From the NCBI GenBank assembly GCA_026182355.1, contig JAPFBL010000034.1:744001-808000 (forward strand): 64,000 nucleotides of DNA, given 5' to 3'. Positions 52,930 through 64,000 of the stretch are shown in pieces. Both the position numbers and the translations under genes were made by a program. Source of the DNA: Hermatobates lingyangjiaoensis (lineage: Eukaryota; Arthropoda; Insecta; Hemiptera; Hermatobatidae). Positions within the stretch are counted from its first letter, which is position 1; every line of letters begins with the position of its first letter. Under the pieces are notes generated by a model, which ran no database searches, was not told the origin of the DNA, and saw nothing but the letters and a program-made list of their open reading frames with translations.

Positions 52930-55640
52930 AGGTTGTTCACTTTTCTTTATAAAACACTATTTTACTTGTTTTCTTTAAGGAAATAAATGGAATGGATCGT
53001 ACATTACTATACATAACAAGACTTTCCGTGACCCGTTAGGTCATAAAGTCTCAACAATTAGCAAATATGTCTGTTGACTTCTAATTTTTATGACTAGGCT
53101 GATAGTTATAATCTATCAGCTGTTATTATTGAAAAAATAATAACAATGAGTGACTTAAAAATTCAAGATATTTTATTAATAAAACTGATAGCATACGCAT
53201 AGACAGAATCGTCATAATATTTTCGTAGCAATCGATGTTACTTGACTATACCCGAATATTAATTTTTAAGATAAACAGTACCAGCAGTCGGTTATCTACA
53301 ACTTTTGCGACCTAAGAAGGTCCCAACTCCTGATTTTTTAATTCAATCAAAAGTATAACTGGTTAAAGATTACTAAATTGATACAAAATAAAATCTAGTG
53401 ATTTATAATTAGAATTAATTAACCTACAAATAGAAGTATTTTTATGTTCAATTAATTTAATCAATAATTTAAAAAAAGTTTACTGTGGTGTTTCTAAATT
53501 TAACCACAAACATGAGACGAACAATTTCTACTCTAAAACCCTACCTAAAACTGTTTTTGCAAATAAGAAATTCCACAGTAATATCTTAATCGAAATATGT
53601 ACCTTCTAGTGAAGAATATTGCCTTCTAAAAACCAAATGACAAGTTGGAAAAAAAATACACTTAAGTAATATACTTCCTTTCTTTCAGAGAGACTTGACT
53701 TTGTAGTAACGCTTTCTATTACGTTATCAATAAGCAGATAGGCTTCATTATTACAGTGTTACCATCTATATAAAAGAATACACTAAAATGAATAGACTTT
53801 CCTTCAATCCTAGATGCTTCATTTTCAGGAATCATTTGATTTTACATTCATGATGTAATGTAATTAAATCTACTTAATAGAATAATTATCTTAGGTAATA
53901 ACAATTAATACTACTCAATAATGTAATTAATTTTATCTCTAATTCAAATTTTGATAGTCAGACCTAATCTAAACCTAGAAGATAATCAGGCACCATCCTA
54001 TCCCTTATTACCTATTAAAATAACAACCTCCAATTTGCAGCCCGTGCTTAGCTATAGATTTATCTATTCATAGATAGCAGCCTGTACAAGACTAAGAGAT
54101 AGGCAATATCCTGCGTCCTGATAGCCCACTCTATAGAATAAAACTCACCAAAATAGGTAAACTGTTCCAGGCAAGAACTTACACTAGTCAACGAAATAAT
54201 CAGGTATTACACTTGTGTGACTAGAAGATAGTCAGGCCTCATCCTGTTTGTGCCTATGGGTCAGAACCTATAGGTTAACCTGTCTCTGGATGGCAGCCTG
54301 TACAATCCTATAAAATAGTCTGTACATAAAATTTTAATAGTCCGTTATACTTTTCTATAACGGATTTCACCTCGTATGCAGTATAAGCTTCTCTAAGTGA
54401 TAATCACTCGAGGTTATACTATAAACCTGTTATACTATATTCTCAGGCCTTAGCTGCAGGCTACATGTACAAATATCAAGATAATGAGGTCTCAAGTCTT
54501 ATCCTTCATGATATACTTGCAGATATGATTATCCTGCCCCAAACTGTAACCTCTATAGTCTATGGTCATAACAATAACACTTTTTTTTTTAATATTCTTT
54601 GGATAAAGATGTAAAATATTTCTTTGTGGAATCAAAATATTTACAGAAGTCTACTAGTTAAAGCCATAGAAAACGCAGTTAATCAAACAATACAATACAA
54701 GAGTGATTGGGAAGAAGCCAAAAAAGTATTGTATCATCTAAGGAAAGAGATTCTTTTAATGCATTGTGATCACCTCTACTTACTGTTCAGTGTTTTTTAA
54801 TTCATTTGTTTGTATTGTATTCGCGTCTCATTATTGATTAAATTGATATGTTAAATAATAAGATTTGACTTTTTTTGGCAATGACTTGAAAATAGCAAGT
54901 CTGACTTTGCAGAATCACAAGGCACTGAAATATGAATGAGTTATGAAAAGTCATCATTGAATTTTTCTGCTGAATTAAAGTGGCAGATATAAACGAAAGA
55001 GTTGGCACTGTCTGAAAACCGAGGATGAAATCCGTATATCACTTGTCTACAATCATGAAAGATTCGGAAACTGCTGGATCTAACCAAAGAAGTTACAACA
55101 GTGGCTAGCGGTAATTCTGGCAGCGTCTGTGAAGCTTTTAAAATTTCCCCAGCCTTCCAAAGTCTCAATGGCAGCTTTAAAAGGTAACTCGAATAATAAC
55201 TTAACATAGTTACATCGAATGAAACTCTGCAGTAAACTATTCAATCACTTTCAAAAAAAAAAAAAATGTAAATCAATATATAAAAATTACTAAGCCATGA
55301 AAAGATAGTTGGAAATCAAGGTACTGCTACAAAAACCTTTATTGCCTGCAACAGTCACCTCTGACAAAGCTTTAATTCCAAAGGGAATCCTGTTGACGTC
55401 TCCTATAACTCACTTGTTACCAATTGAGCTATCAATCTAAGGTTTTTTTTTTCGGCAGTGAGATGTGATATTGTTTTATTTGACTTTTGATCAAGCAACA
55501 CACTTGCATAACAACCACTTTCTCCCATCATCTGAATTCACTCTGTTCGGAAATAAGACTCTAAATACGGGCTATCTCATAACATGTATAGCTTCAACTC
55601 ATGGCCATCCATACTGAGATGAATATGATGCGGAAGCTGT
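52930..55640. other. Spacer, mostly unrecognised
   Basis: 53990-54560 contains loosely repeated phrases (AGCCTGTACAA, AAGATAGTCAGGC/AGATAATCAGGC, TATAGATTTATCTATTCATAG), suggesting an old tandem or dispersed repeat. 55020-55200 is less AT-rich with short open frames on both strands but no recognisable product. Confidence 0.3.
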
Positions 55641-57474
55641 CACCTCTACTGGTAATATGTCCTAAACGAACGAGGCTGAGATTCGCACATATCAACATGT
55701 TTCACTGTCTTACAGACCTTAATGAAATATAACGGATAAATTCTTTTTGGTTTTGAGATATACCCAATTGTTTTTTTGTTTTTTTTTTGGATACTTCGAC
55801 TACAATTTCATGTATTTAGAAGTAATTTTTGATTTCAGGGTTACTTCTTTAGCTTTTCGATTATGTAGCGGAAATCAGGTGGACACCCATTGGTGGCACT
55901 CATGTTCAAGCTTTATGACGACAGAAAGTCACGTGGCCTTTGCCGTTTTAATAGTCTTTGGGGGTTTGTGAGGATTACTAGTTGGGAAAGATTTTGAGCA
56001 AGTGGGTTTGAATGAATTGAGAGTTTACTGTGGAATTCCAATTGTTATGGGGAATTTTAAACCAATGTAAAAATAAGGATATCAGAAATACTTAAAGGTA
56101 CCAAATGTTGACCACACGGTTAATAATTCTAGCAATTTGTTATTTGATAATTAAAATTGTAACAAAATGAAAATAGAAGATAAAAATTACGTTAACATTT
56201 TTTTTACACATATAATAAGAAAAGATTATATTTGAATAAAATACCAATTTTGAATTTGCATACCAAAAAGAAAAAAAATATAAATATTATAGCAAATATA
56301 ATACAACAAAATAAAAAAAATACCTTATATGAGAGGCTTTTTTTGAGAAATAATCTTTAAAATTAATTAATATCAGTATATAATCAAGTAGTTTTCCACA
56401 ACCATTCACATAATTTAAGATAAAATGTACTCTATATATTCATATGATGTAATAATAATAATGAATAATGAATAATAATAATAATCAAAGATAATTTATC
56501 ATGAATCACTGAGTGTAAATAACCTGATGACGGTTAAATCAAAAATTAAGAATGCAAGTATGTTTTCCTATTTACTGGGTACTTATACTTTATACTGAGA
56601 CATTTTTTGTCTTTTGCAAATCTCTTTCTTCATGATAATAAATATATTAGATGATGCCTAGACGAATGAGGGTGGGAGTATATTCACACATTTTTACACA
56701 CAGTTTTACGGACCTTAATGAAATGTTGAAGATAAATTCTTTTTGCTTGACATGTACTCAATTGTTTTGGAAAATTTTAAACCACAATAAAAGTATTCCA
56801 TCTCTACTTTATAACAAAAAATGGTACCAAATTTTGCCCACACTATTAATAACCCTAGAAATTTCTAATGTGATAATTAAAATTGTTACAAAATAAAAAT
56901 TGAAGATAAAAATTACATTGAAAATCAAATATAAAAATTACATTAAATATTTTTTACATAAATAATATTAAAATATTATATTTAAATAAAGTATTATATT
57001 TTATAGTAAAAATAAAAAATTATAAATATTTATAGCAGATATAAAACAAACTAAAAAGAAAAATGGAAACAAAAATATGTTAAATCAGAGAATTTTTTTA
57101 GAAGAAATTGTTTTTAAATTATTAAATAATTAAATAATTTTAAATAATTAATATAAGTATACAATCAAGTAGTTTTCCATACCCATTAATATAATTTAAA
57201 ATCAAATGTACTCTATATATTCATATGATGTAATATTAACAATAATCAAAGATAATTTATGGTGAATAGCTGAGAATAACTAACCAGATAACGATTAAAT
57301 AAGAAATTATAGAATGCAAGTGTGTTTTTCTATATACTGGGTACCCATAGTGTATGGGTACTGTAGTTTACCCATAGTATAGGTTTATAGTATAGTTTAT
57401 AAACATATTATAGGTTTATAGTTCACACTCAGACGTTTGTTTTCCTTTGTAGATCGTTTCTTGATGATAATATA

Positions 57475-57512
<38 letters not shown>

Positions 57513-59320
57513 TAAAGAAATTTTTTATTTGATAACTAAGTTGTAACAGAATGAAAATTGAAGATAAAAATTACATTCAATTTTTCCCCATATAATATTA
57601 AGATATTATATTTGAATAAATCTTAATTTTACACTAAAAATAAAAAATATTAAATTATAGCATATATAATATAGAAAAAGAAACACAAGTTTGTTAAATA
57701 AGAGGCTTTTTTTAGAAGTAATCTTTCTTTTTAAATTAAAATAATTAATATCAGTATATAATGAAGGAGTTTTCCATAAAAATTAACTTCATTTAAAATA
57801 AAATGTACTATATATATACATACGATGCAATATTAATAATAATTAAAGATAATTTATCACTGATCACTAAGAGTAAATAACCTGCTGAGGTTAGATCCAA
57901 ATTAGAGACTGCAATTATGTTTTTCTATACTGGTTACCCATAGTTTACTCTGAGACGTTTGTTTCTTTTGTAGATCGATTTTTTGATGAGAATATATATA
58001 TTTTATGATAACTAAACGAATGTGAGTGGGATTAGATTAGCACATTGTAACATATTACACTGTCTTACAGGCCTTAATGAAATATAAAAGATAAATTCTT
58101 TTTGGTTTTGAGATATACCCAATTGTTTTTGGAAATGTTAAACCAATGTAAAAGTATACCATCGTACTTTATATCAAAAAAGGTACCAAATGTTGACCAC
58201 ACTATTAATAATTCTAGAAATTTGTCATTTGATAATTAAAATTGCAATTAAATGAAAACAGAAGATAAAAATTACGTTATTTTTTTTAGACATAATATTA
58301 AAATATTATATTTTATACTAAAAATAAAAAATTACAAATATTATAGGAAATATAAAACAAAGTACCAAAATATGAACAAAAATTTGTTAAATAAGGTGCT
58401 TTTTTTTAGAAGTAATTTTTCTTTTTAAATGAAAATAATCCTTAAAAAAAATCAATATTAGTATATAACCCAGTAGATTTCCATAACCATTAACGCAATT
58501 TAAAATAAAATGTACTCTATATATTCATATGATGTAATAATAATAATCAAAGATAATTTATCATGAACCGCTGAGGGTAAAAAACCTGATGACGGTTAAA
58601 TTAAAAATTTGAGACTGCTAGTATGTTTTTCTATTTACTGGGCATCAATAGTTTACTTTGAGACGTTTGTTGTTTTTTTTTTGTAGATAGTTTTCTTGAT
58701 GAGAATATATATATTTTATGATGCCTAACGTATGAGCTGTTTGTAGATTCTCACATTTTGAAAATAATACAATATATTAAACTGTTTTACAGACCTGAAT
58801 GAAATGTAAAATGTAAATTCGTTTTGGTTTGGACATATTCCCAATTGTTTTGAAATATTGTAAACCACGTTAAAACACTGCCATCGTTATTCATATCAAA
58901 AGAGTTACCAAATTTTTCACACACAATTAATTATTCTAGAAAATTGTTATTTCATAATTATAATTGTAACAAAATGAAAATAGACGATAAAAATTATATT
59001 AACTTTTTTTTATACTTATTAAAGTATTATATTTGATTAAGAAATTATATTTTATACTCAAAGAAAAATATTAAAGCAAATATAATACAACAAAATACAA
59101 AATTAAAAAACAATTAATATGTTAAATAAGAGACTTTTTAAGAAATAATTTTTCCTTTTTATATAAATTATCTTTAAAAATAATTTATATAAGTATATAA
59201 TCAAGTAGTTTTCCAAACCATTAACATAATTTAAAATAAAATGTACTCTATATATTCATATGATGTAATATTAATAATAATCAAAGATAATTTATCATGA
59301 ATAACTGAATTTCTTTTTCA
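55640..59320. repeat. About 0.7-kb satellite, 5 units with hammerhead-like relics
   Basis: Landmark TATATTCATATGATGTAAT recurs at about 56435, 57215, 57815 (variant), 58517 and 59248, and CTTAATGAAATAT..TAAATTC recurs at about 55722, 56714, 58074 and 58798 (variant). Units span 580-800 bp because of indels. In four units CCTGATGACGGTTAAATC or a variant precedes AAAAATT, GAGACTGCAAGTATG: a decayed relative of the AAUU-family hammerhead. The ORFs are incidental. Confidence 0.8.
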
Positions 59321-60030
59321 CATGTATTATTCTCAGATTAAAACTAATAGTCTCTATTTATATTACATTTCTTGATATTTACTTTCATGTGTCCAAGAAA
59401 AATTGGAAATAATCTACATGATGACACTTACACAGTAATTGAATTAATAAATTTTCAATTTATTTATAAAAAGAAAAGCTGGACTCACTTGTTGAAAGTG
59501 AGTGGGCCACACTAAATGTTACTATAGGTAAGTAAGCCCATTATCAAAAATAATGAATAATCCATTAACTAACCGATTTAATATGGAAACTTTATTTTGC
59601 CATTTATAAAGAAAATGTAGTTTAAAGTTTTCTTTGAACAACTGGTGAACGCTTAGAAGGTGTGAATGAAGCTTAAGAAGTATGCCCTTCAATAACTAAC
59701 AGGTACTATTAGCATCAGTTTAATCTAAGCAAATCAAACATCGAATAATAACATCAGTCAATAAATCATAACAAATAAGTTAGATTTTTCACAACTCATT
59801 GAATTATATTATTAATTAAAATACTAAATGTTATTGAAAAATTATCGAAATCTTCTCATGAGGTATTAATGAATTGATTATATAGTCAATTTATTTTGAT
59901 TATAATTTAAAATAAATTATAAACACATAATAAATAAACTGCAAACATTATAAATATTTAATTTATTTCATAAAGTAAATAAAATATTTTAGATATTAAA
60001 TTAATATATAAAATATGAGTTATTTCTCTC
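59320..60030. other. Spacer with a family B 5' end remnant
   Basis: 59468-59535: GCTGGACTCAC..., GTGGGCCACACT, ACTATAGGTAAGTAA resembles the family B start with an insertion. The rest is AT-rich. Confidence 0.35.
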
Positions 60031-60130
60031 ATTAGTTGTGCAGTGTACAATTGTGTGGTATTTACTCATACTGGGGGGAAAACGAAAAGAAGCTCTTTTG
60101 TGTGGAGACTTTCAATTATCGTTTCCCAGG
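60030..60130. mobile_element. ACGCGU-family PLE outer end
   Basis: TTAGTTGTGCAGTGTACAAT, GTGTGGTATTTACTCATA (inverted relative to 50230), then TTGTGTGGAGACTTTC. It lacks a ribozyme core. Confidence 0.5.
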
Positions 60131-60305
60131 GTACGAATTACTTAATTGTTTCCCCAATTAAAATTACTTAATTACTTATTCTGAAATATAAAATTGTTTC
60201 TAATAAATTACTTATATTGAACAGAATGTTATAAGATTAATGTAAACAAAGCCGTCAAATGAATACTGTTGGAACTTGATAATAGTCAGTGTGCTATATA
60301 AAAAA

Positions 60306-61570
60306 AAATCGGGAGTAGCCTGCACTCAACTTTACTATAAGTAAACTTAATATCAATGTTCTTGGGTATATAATATATAATGTCCCATTTAAGAATAATG
60401 TAAACATTTAAATGGGAGATGCTTATTAGTCTTTCATTTCTGAGGTAGTACAGATAGTGATTGATGGACTTATCAATATATAAGCTTATTTTTGAACATC
60501 CCACAGCTGATCCAAATAACCTCATTGGTATAACTACAGCAGTAATAACATTAACATAAAACCTAAGTGAAAATTTATTGATACGAAATAATCTCCTACA
60601 AGAGAACATGGCGTTTGTTCAAGTAGTTAGTGGATTTCTTATATCAGTTACATTTATAGTTGGGAGCTTCTAAATTTTGAAAAGAATAAATATGAACTAT
60701 TTGACTAGAATAGTCTAATTTTATCTCAGTGGTTTTGCTCAAAAAATTTCTAAGTCAATGTAAACATTGTAAAATAATATCAAAAATTCGACAAGTATAA
60801 CAGGTGATCCTTTAGTCTAGAATAAACAAACAGTTTCTATAGCTTTATTGCTCTTTCCCGTAATTGAAACTTCATGAATATTTTTTGTTCCATTCATGGT
60901 CAAATTTTCATGAGTTTTTAATGAGCCGTTTAGCGTCAAAAAAACATTTTTTGAAAACAGAAATCGTACTTTAACGCCCCTTTGGTGGATATAATTTTGA
61001 AAAAAATATCTCAACTCATTCTCCACATAATGTTCTATTTGTAGGCATAGTTTCATTTTGATCCGTCAAACAGTATGGCTTGTATCGCTCTTACAAGGTT
61101 TGAGATTGAATTATAAGTCAAAATTTTTACATTTTATTGAAAAAAAAAATATATCCTGTTGTTTTAAAATTCTGAAAATATTTTTCGTTTGTTCCATTTG
61201 TAACCTCAAAGATAATGTCAAAATTTCAAAACTCTAGGGTTATCAGTTTAAGAGAAATAAATGTTTTAAAAAAAACGGTTTTTGGCAAAAAAAGTGACTT
61301 TCCCATCATGCATAATTCTTCTCAAACAATAGGGATCTTCTTCCCTATGAGGCCCATTTTTGTGTAAAATATCAACTTGATCTATCAAAGATTCTGGACC
61401 GTAGCAAGCAATGCTAACACACTCACCCACCCACCCACACACACACACACACAGACATCATCGAGAAAACTTCATAAAACGACTTCAGGGACCTCAAAAC
61501 ATGTAATTCTGTCAAAATCTCGAGATCGAATTTTTTCACGATCACTATACTTTACTTATAGTAAAATAAA
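60306..61570 (+). mobile_element. Family B element, 1.26-kb copy
   Basis: It starts CGGGAGTAGCCTGCACTCAA with ACTTTACTATAAGTAAA (60329-60345) and ends TTTACTTATAGTAAAAT (61551-61567). The two ends are inverted. It is colinear with 13643-15292, with some segments missing. (CA)n at 61436-61453. No conserved ORF. Confidence 0.7.
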
Positions 61571-61639
61571 AAATACTAATACAAAATTTGACATTTTTAT
61601 AGTATATTATTGATTAATTATTTTGATTAATGATGGGAA

Positions 61640-61885
61640 ATTTCCAAAATTACGTCTCTACATAAAAAAGAGCTTTATTTCAAAACTAACCATGCATTTT
61701 GAACACTTAATGTTCTTCTTCAGGTTTACCTCTGTACTGTCAAAGATGTCATCGCAACAGGGACCGTTGTGATAAATGCAGGCCCTGTTGCGATAACACC
61801 CTCAACAGTAAAGATGTGAACCTGAAGAAGAACACTAAGTGTTCGAAACCGTTGTCTCCTAAAGTCTCTATAGGAGGTGATGAGA
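61640..61885. mobile_element. ACGCGU-related PLE foldback
   Basis: Inverted arms around 61770 (GGGACCGTTGTGATAAATGC... CCCTGTTGCGATAACACC). The minus core at 61691-61723 is CUGAAGA, A, GAACAUUAAGUGUUC, AAA (G12 lost), AUGCAU, G. The plus core is better kept. Confidence 0.65.
61822..61853 (+). ncRNA. Hammerhead ribozyme-like motif (ACGCGU-related)
   Basis: CUGAAGA, A, perfect helix II GAACAC-UAA-GUGUUC, GAA, then ACCGU, U: one base lost from the usual palindrome. Confidence 0.55.
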
Positions 61886-62520
61886 GAAAATCAATAAACT
61901 ATTAGTTATTATTACTATAAATAATTATATTAAATACTTTAAATTATCAGTAATAATAATATCTATTGGATATATGGCTTAAATTGAATTAAATTAATTC
62001 TATGATTAAATTTATCCATTTAATAGCAGAATGATTTGACGTGTCCAAAACTAAGTCAGCAAACATGTGGGATCAGTCATTTCAGAAGATACATAAAGAC
62101 TTATATACATACTTTTCTTTTTTATGAATTAAATAATAAATACATGTAAACTCTCTGTATTCTTGATGTGTTTGTGCGTTATTAATCTTCAAAAAATGTT
62201 GCATATTAATTTTGACTGATCCTGGGAAGGTTTTTGGAAGGTTATGTTGATTTGAGGTTAAAAGGTAACGTCACAGTGAAAGTGTAGTAAGTAATCTTTT
62301 GTTTTTTCAAATTGTATATTTACATTTTAGTTCTGACCTGTCAGAAAATAGAAGTTTTTTGACAAAAATAATTATGGAGTAAATTCATTCAAAAAACAAA
62401 TATTTGTACTGTTTTTCTCTATCTTCTAAATCTCTAGAAATATATGTTATGATATTTAAAAATACCTCTCCCTTCCCCCTCGGACATCAAAAAAAGGAAA
62501 GCTATTGGGAAACGATTTTC
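61885..62520. other. AT-rich spacer
   Basis: No element was recognised. Confidence 0.3.
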
Positions 62521-62526
62521 TAATTA

Positions 62527-64000
62527 AAAAATCTGGAGTGGCCTACACTCAACTTTACTAGAAGTAAACTTAATATAAAACTTCTTGGGTATATAATTTA
62601 TAATGTCTCATTTAGGCATAATATAAATGTGTAAATGGAAAAGGTTTATTAGTCTTTCAATCTTGTAGGTAGTACTGATAGTGACTTATCCACTTATCAA
62701 TATACACACTTGCTTTTATATATCACAATAACAACCGCCGTAATAACATTTTTGAAAAGCGAAATTGAAGATTTTGTGTTACAAAATAATCTCTTACAGG
62801 AGAACATGTCTGCTGTTTCAATAGCCATTGGATCACTAGCATAATTTATGTGATCTTCTTCTACACTGAAAATTTAAGTCAAAGTTTCCCATTTAAAACA
62901 TAAAAATATTCCTATTTTCAAAATCATTGTAAATAAATGAAAAAAGAATCTGGCAAATATAGCTGGTGATCCATTAGTCCAGGATGAAAATCCCCTTATT
63001 TTGTTTTAATCCGAGTTATACTTTAAATGCTGTTATTTTATGAAATGTTATTTTCGAAGGTTAATTTCATGAAATGATTTTCAAAACATTCTTGTAATAA
63101 TAGGTTTAAAATGATGTTCAGTGAGAATGTGTTTGAGTTTTATTAGTGATAATTTTCTTTGAACTTCAAAAATAATTCCATTGAAAATAAATTTCAAATG
63201 AATTACCATGTCCTCTATTCGACAGCAAAGTGAATTTGAGAGCATAAAAGTTCCAGAACTCAGTAGATCAATTTATCATGTCACAAAGAGGATGGTTTAT
63301 TCAATTACTATGCTTTTAAAGAACCACCCACATGACGCAGCTTCATGTAGAAAGTTTTGCACTCAACTATGCTATAAGTAAATATATTCTCAAACTTCTT
63401 TGGTGTATAATTTCCCATTTAAACATAATATAAATGTCTATAGGGCAATGAGTAATAATATTTCATACATCTGGAGACTGTACAGATACTGATTCACCCA
63501 GTTATCAATATTTATACTCGTATTTGATTATGCATTGATATTTGACAAATGATACATATAATGTTCTTAATATTACTACAGAAATAACATTTTGGCAAAG
63601 TCAAAGCAAAAAAACCTATTACCAAATAATCGCTTAGAGGAGAATATGACGTTTGCTACCACAGCCAGTGGATCTCATACATGGCCATCTATAGCACTAT
63701 AGTGCCAGTGAATCTGTTACATTTAATGCTGTTTACCTGATCTTCTTCTATATTAAAGGTTTATTTAAGTCAATTCACTGAAAAAGTCTGGAGTGGCCTA
63801 CAGTTATCTTCACCATATTACTAACTTAAACACCATATCAATCTTCTTGGGTATATAATATATAATGTCCCATTTAGACATAATTAAAATGTCTAGTTGG
63901 AACAGGTTTATTAGTTTTTCATTCCTGGAGGTAGTACTGATAGTGATTTATCCACTTATCAATATACTCGCTTAGTTTTGTGTATCACACCACTGATTAG
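62527..64000 (+). mobile_element. Tandem family B 5' ends, three units
   Basis: Starts at 62530 (TCTGGAGTGGCCTACACTC), about 63350 (TTGCACTCAACTATGCTATA) and 63788 (GTCTGGAGTGGCCTACAG). Each is followed by CTTCTTGGGTATATAAT and a TCCCATTTA-type block, then GTAGTACTGATAGTGA-type text. The 3' terminal block with GATCCATCAAAG is absent, so the units are 5' fragments. The last runs off the window. Confidence 0.6.

Noticed and set aside
54941..55207. 88-codon minus ORF and a competing plus frame ending AAAAG|GTAACT
   Set aside because: Both frames are open by chance for similar lengths. The plus frame has a stop just upstream and no acceptor.
60817..61056. 79-codon minus ORF in a family B copy
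   Set aside because: The equivalent stretch of the 13643 copy does not keep the frame, so it is incidental.

Overview
The window looks like intergenic or intronic DNA from an AT-rich invertebrate genome. No ORF longer than about 180 codons exists, and no complete conventional protein-coding gene can be defended. The sequence is dominated by (TA)n, (CA)n and (AAT)n microsatellites, tandem repeats and fossil transposable elements: hAT, pogo/Tigger, LINE, tRNA-derived SINE and Penelope-like elements. The SINE family ends in a 5-bp tail that reads as the arthropod telomere unit TTAGG. With the richness in Penelope-like elements and simple repeats, this weakly suggests an arthropod; the species cannot be named from sequence alone.

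The outstanding feature is about thirty scattered Penelope-like retroelement (PLE) terminal fragments, each built round a hammerhead-ribozyme-like motif. Twenty-four have an intact core in the order CUGANGA - helix II - GAA - short helix III starting A and ending U - H17. They fall into six sequence families whose helix III is mostly self-complementary: AAUU, AUAU, ACGU, AGAUCU or ACGCGU. That is the geometry expected of a ribozyme active as a dimer. Two fragments tie the motifs to PLEs: a GIY-YIG endonuclease C-terminus (36923-37213, minus) with a ribozyme-like motif just 3' of it, and a PLE-like ORF N-terminus (11666-11821, minus) with a motif just 5' of it. Many fragments are inverted pairs (foldbacks), and very many abut (TA)n tracts.

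Layout. 0.5-1 kb: a PLE fragment and a 451-bp pogo/Tigger MITE. 2-4.3 kb: fragments of a TIR element here called family B. 5-7 kb: a 117-bp tandem repeat and SINEs. 8-13 kb: a dense PLE cluster. 13.4-16 kb: a hAT element with a perfect 8-bp target duplication, containing a nested family B element and a nested foldback. 16.7-17.9 kb: a satellite with 200-bp and about 95-bp units rich in CACGTG. 19-25 kb: more PLE, a hAT MITE, LINE tails and a SINE. 25.5-25.9 kb: a 31-bp minisatellite. 28.4 kb: a candidate signal-peptide exon. 30.7-31.4 kb: a roughly 100-bp tandem repeat. 33.7 kb: a CpG-rich patch. 34-38 kb: LINE and SINE ends and PLEs. 38.6-47.7 kb: three copies of a LINE-derived family and several hAT MITEs. 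50-53 kb: PLE inside hAT, a candidate short coding exon and a candidate CRE-containing promoter. 55.6-59.3 kb: a roughly 0.7-kb satellite whose units carry decayed hammerhead-like motifs. 59.5-64 kb: family B copies.

The elements do not form a pathway. The coherent biology is retroelement biology: PLE terminal repeats that would cleave their own transcripts, plus non-autonomous DNA elements and LINE or SINE passengers. The few candidate host exons are single-sequence inferences.
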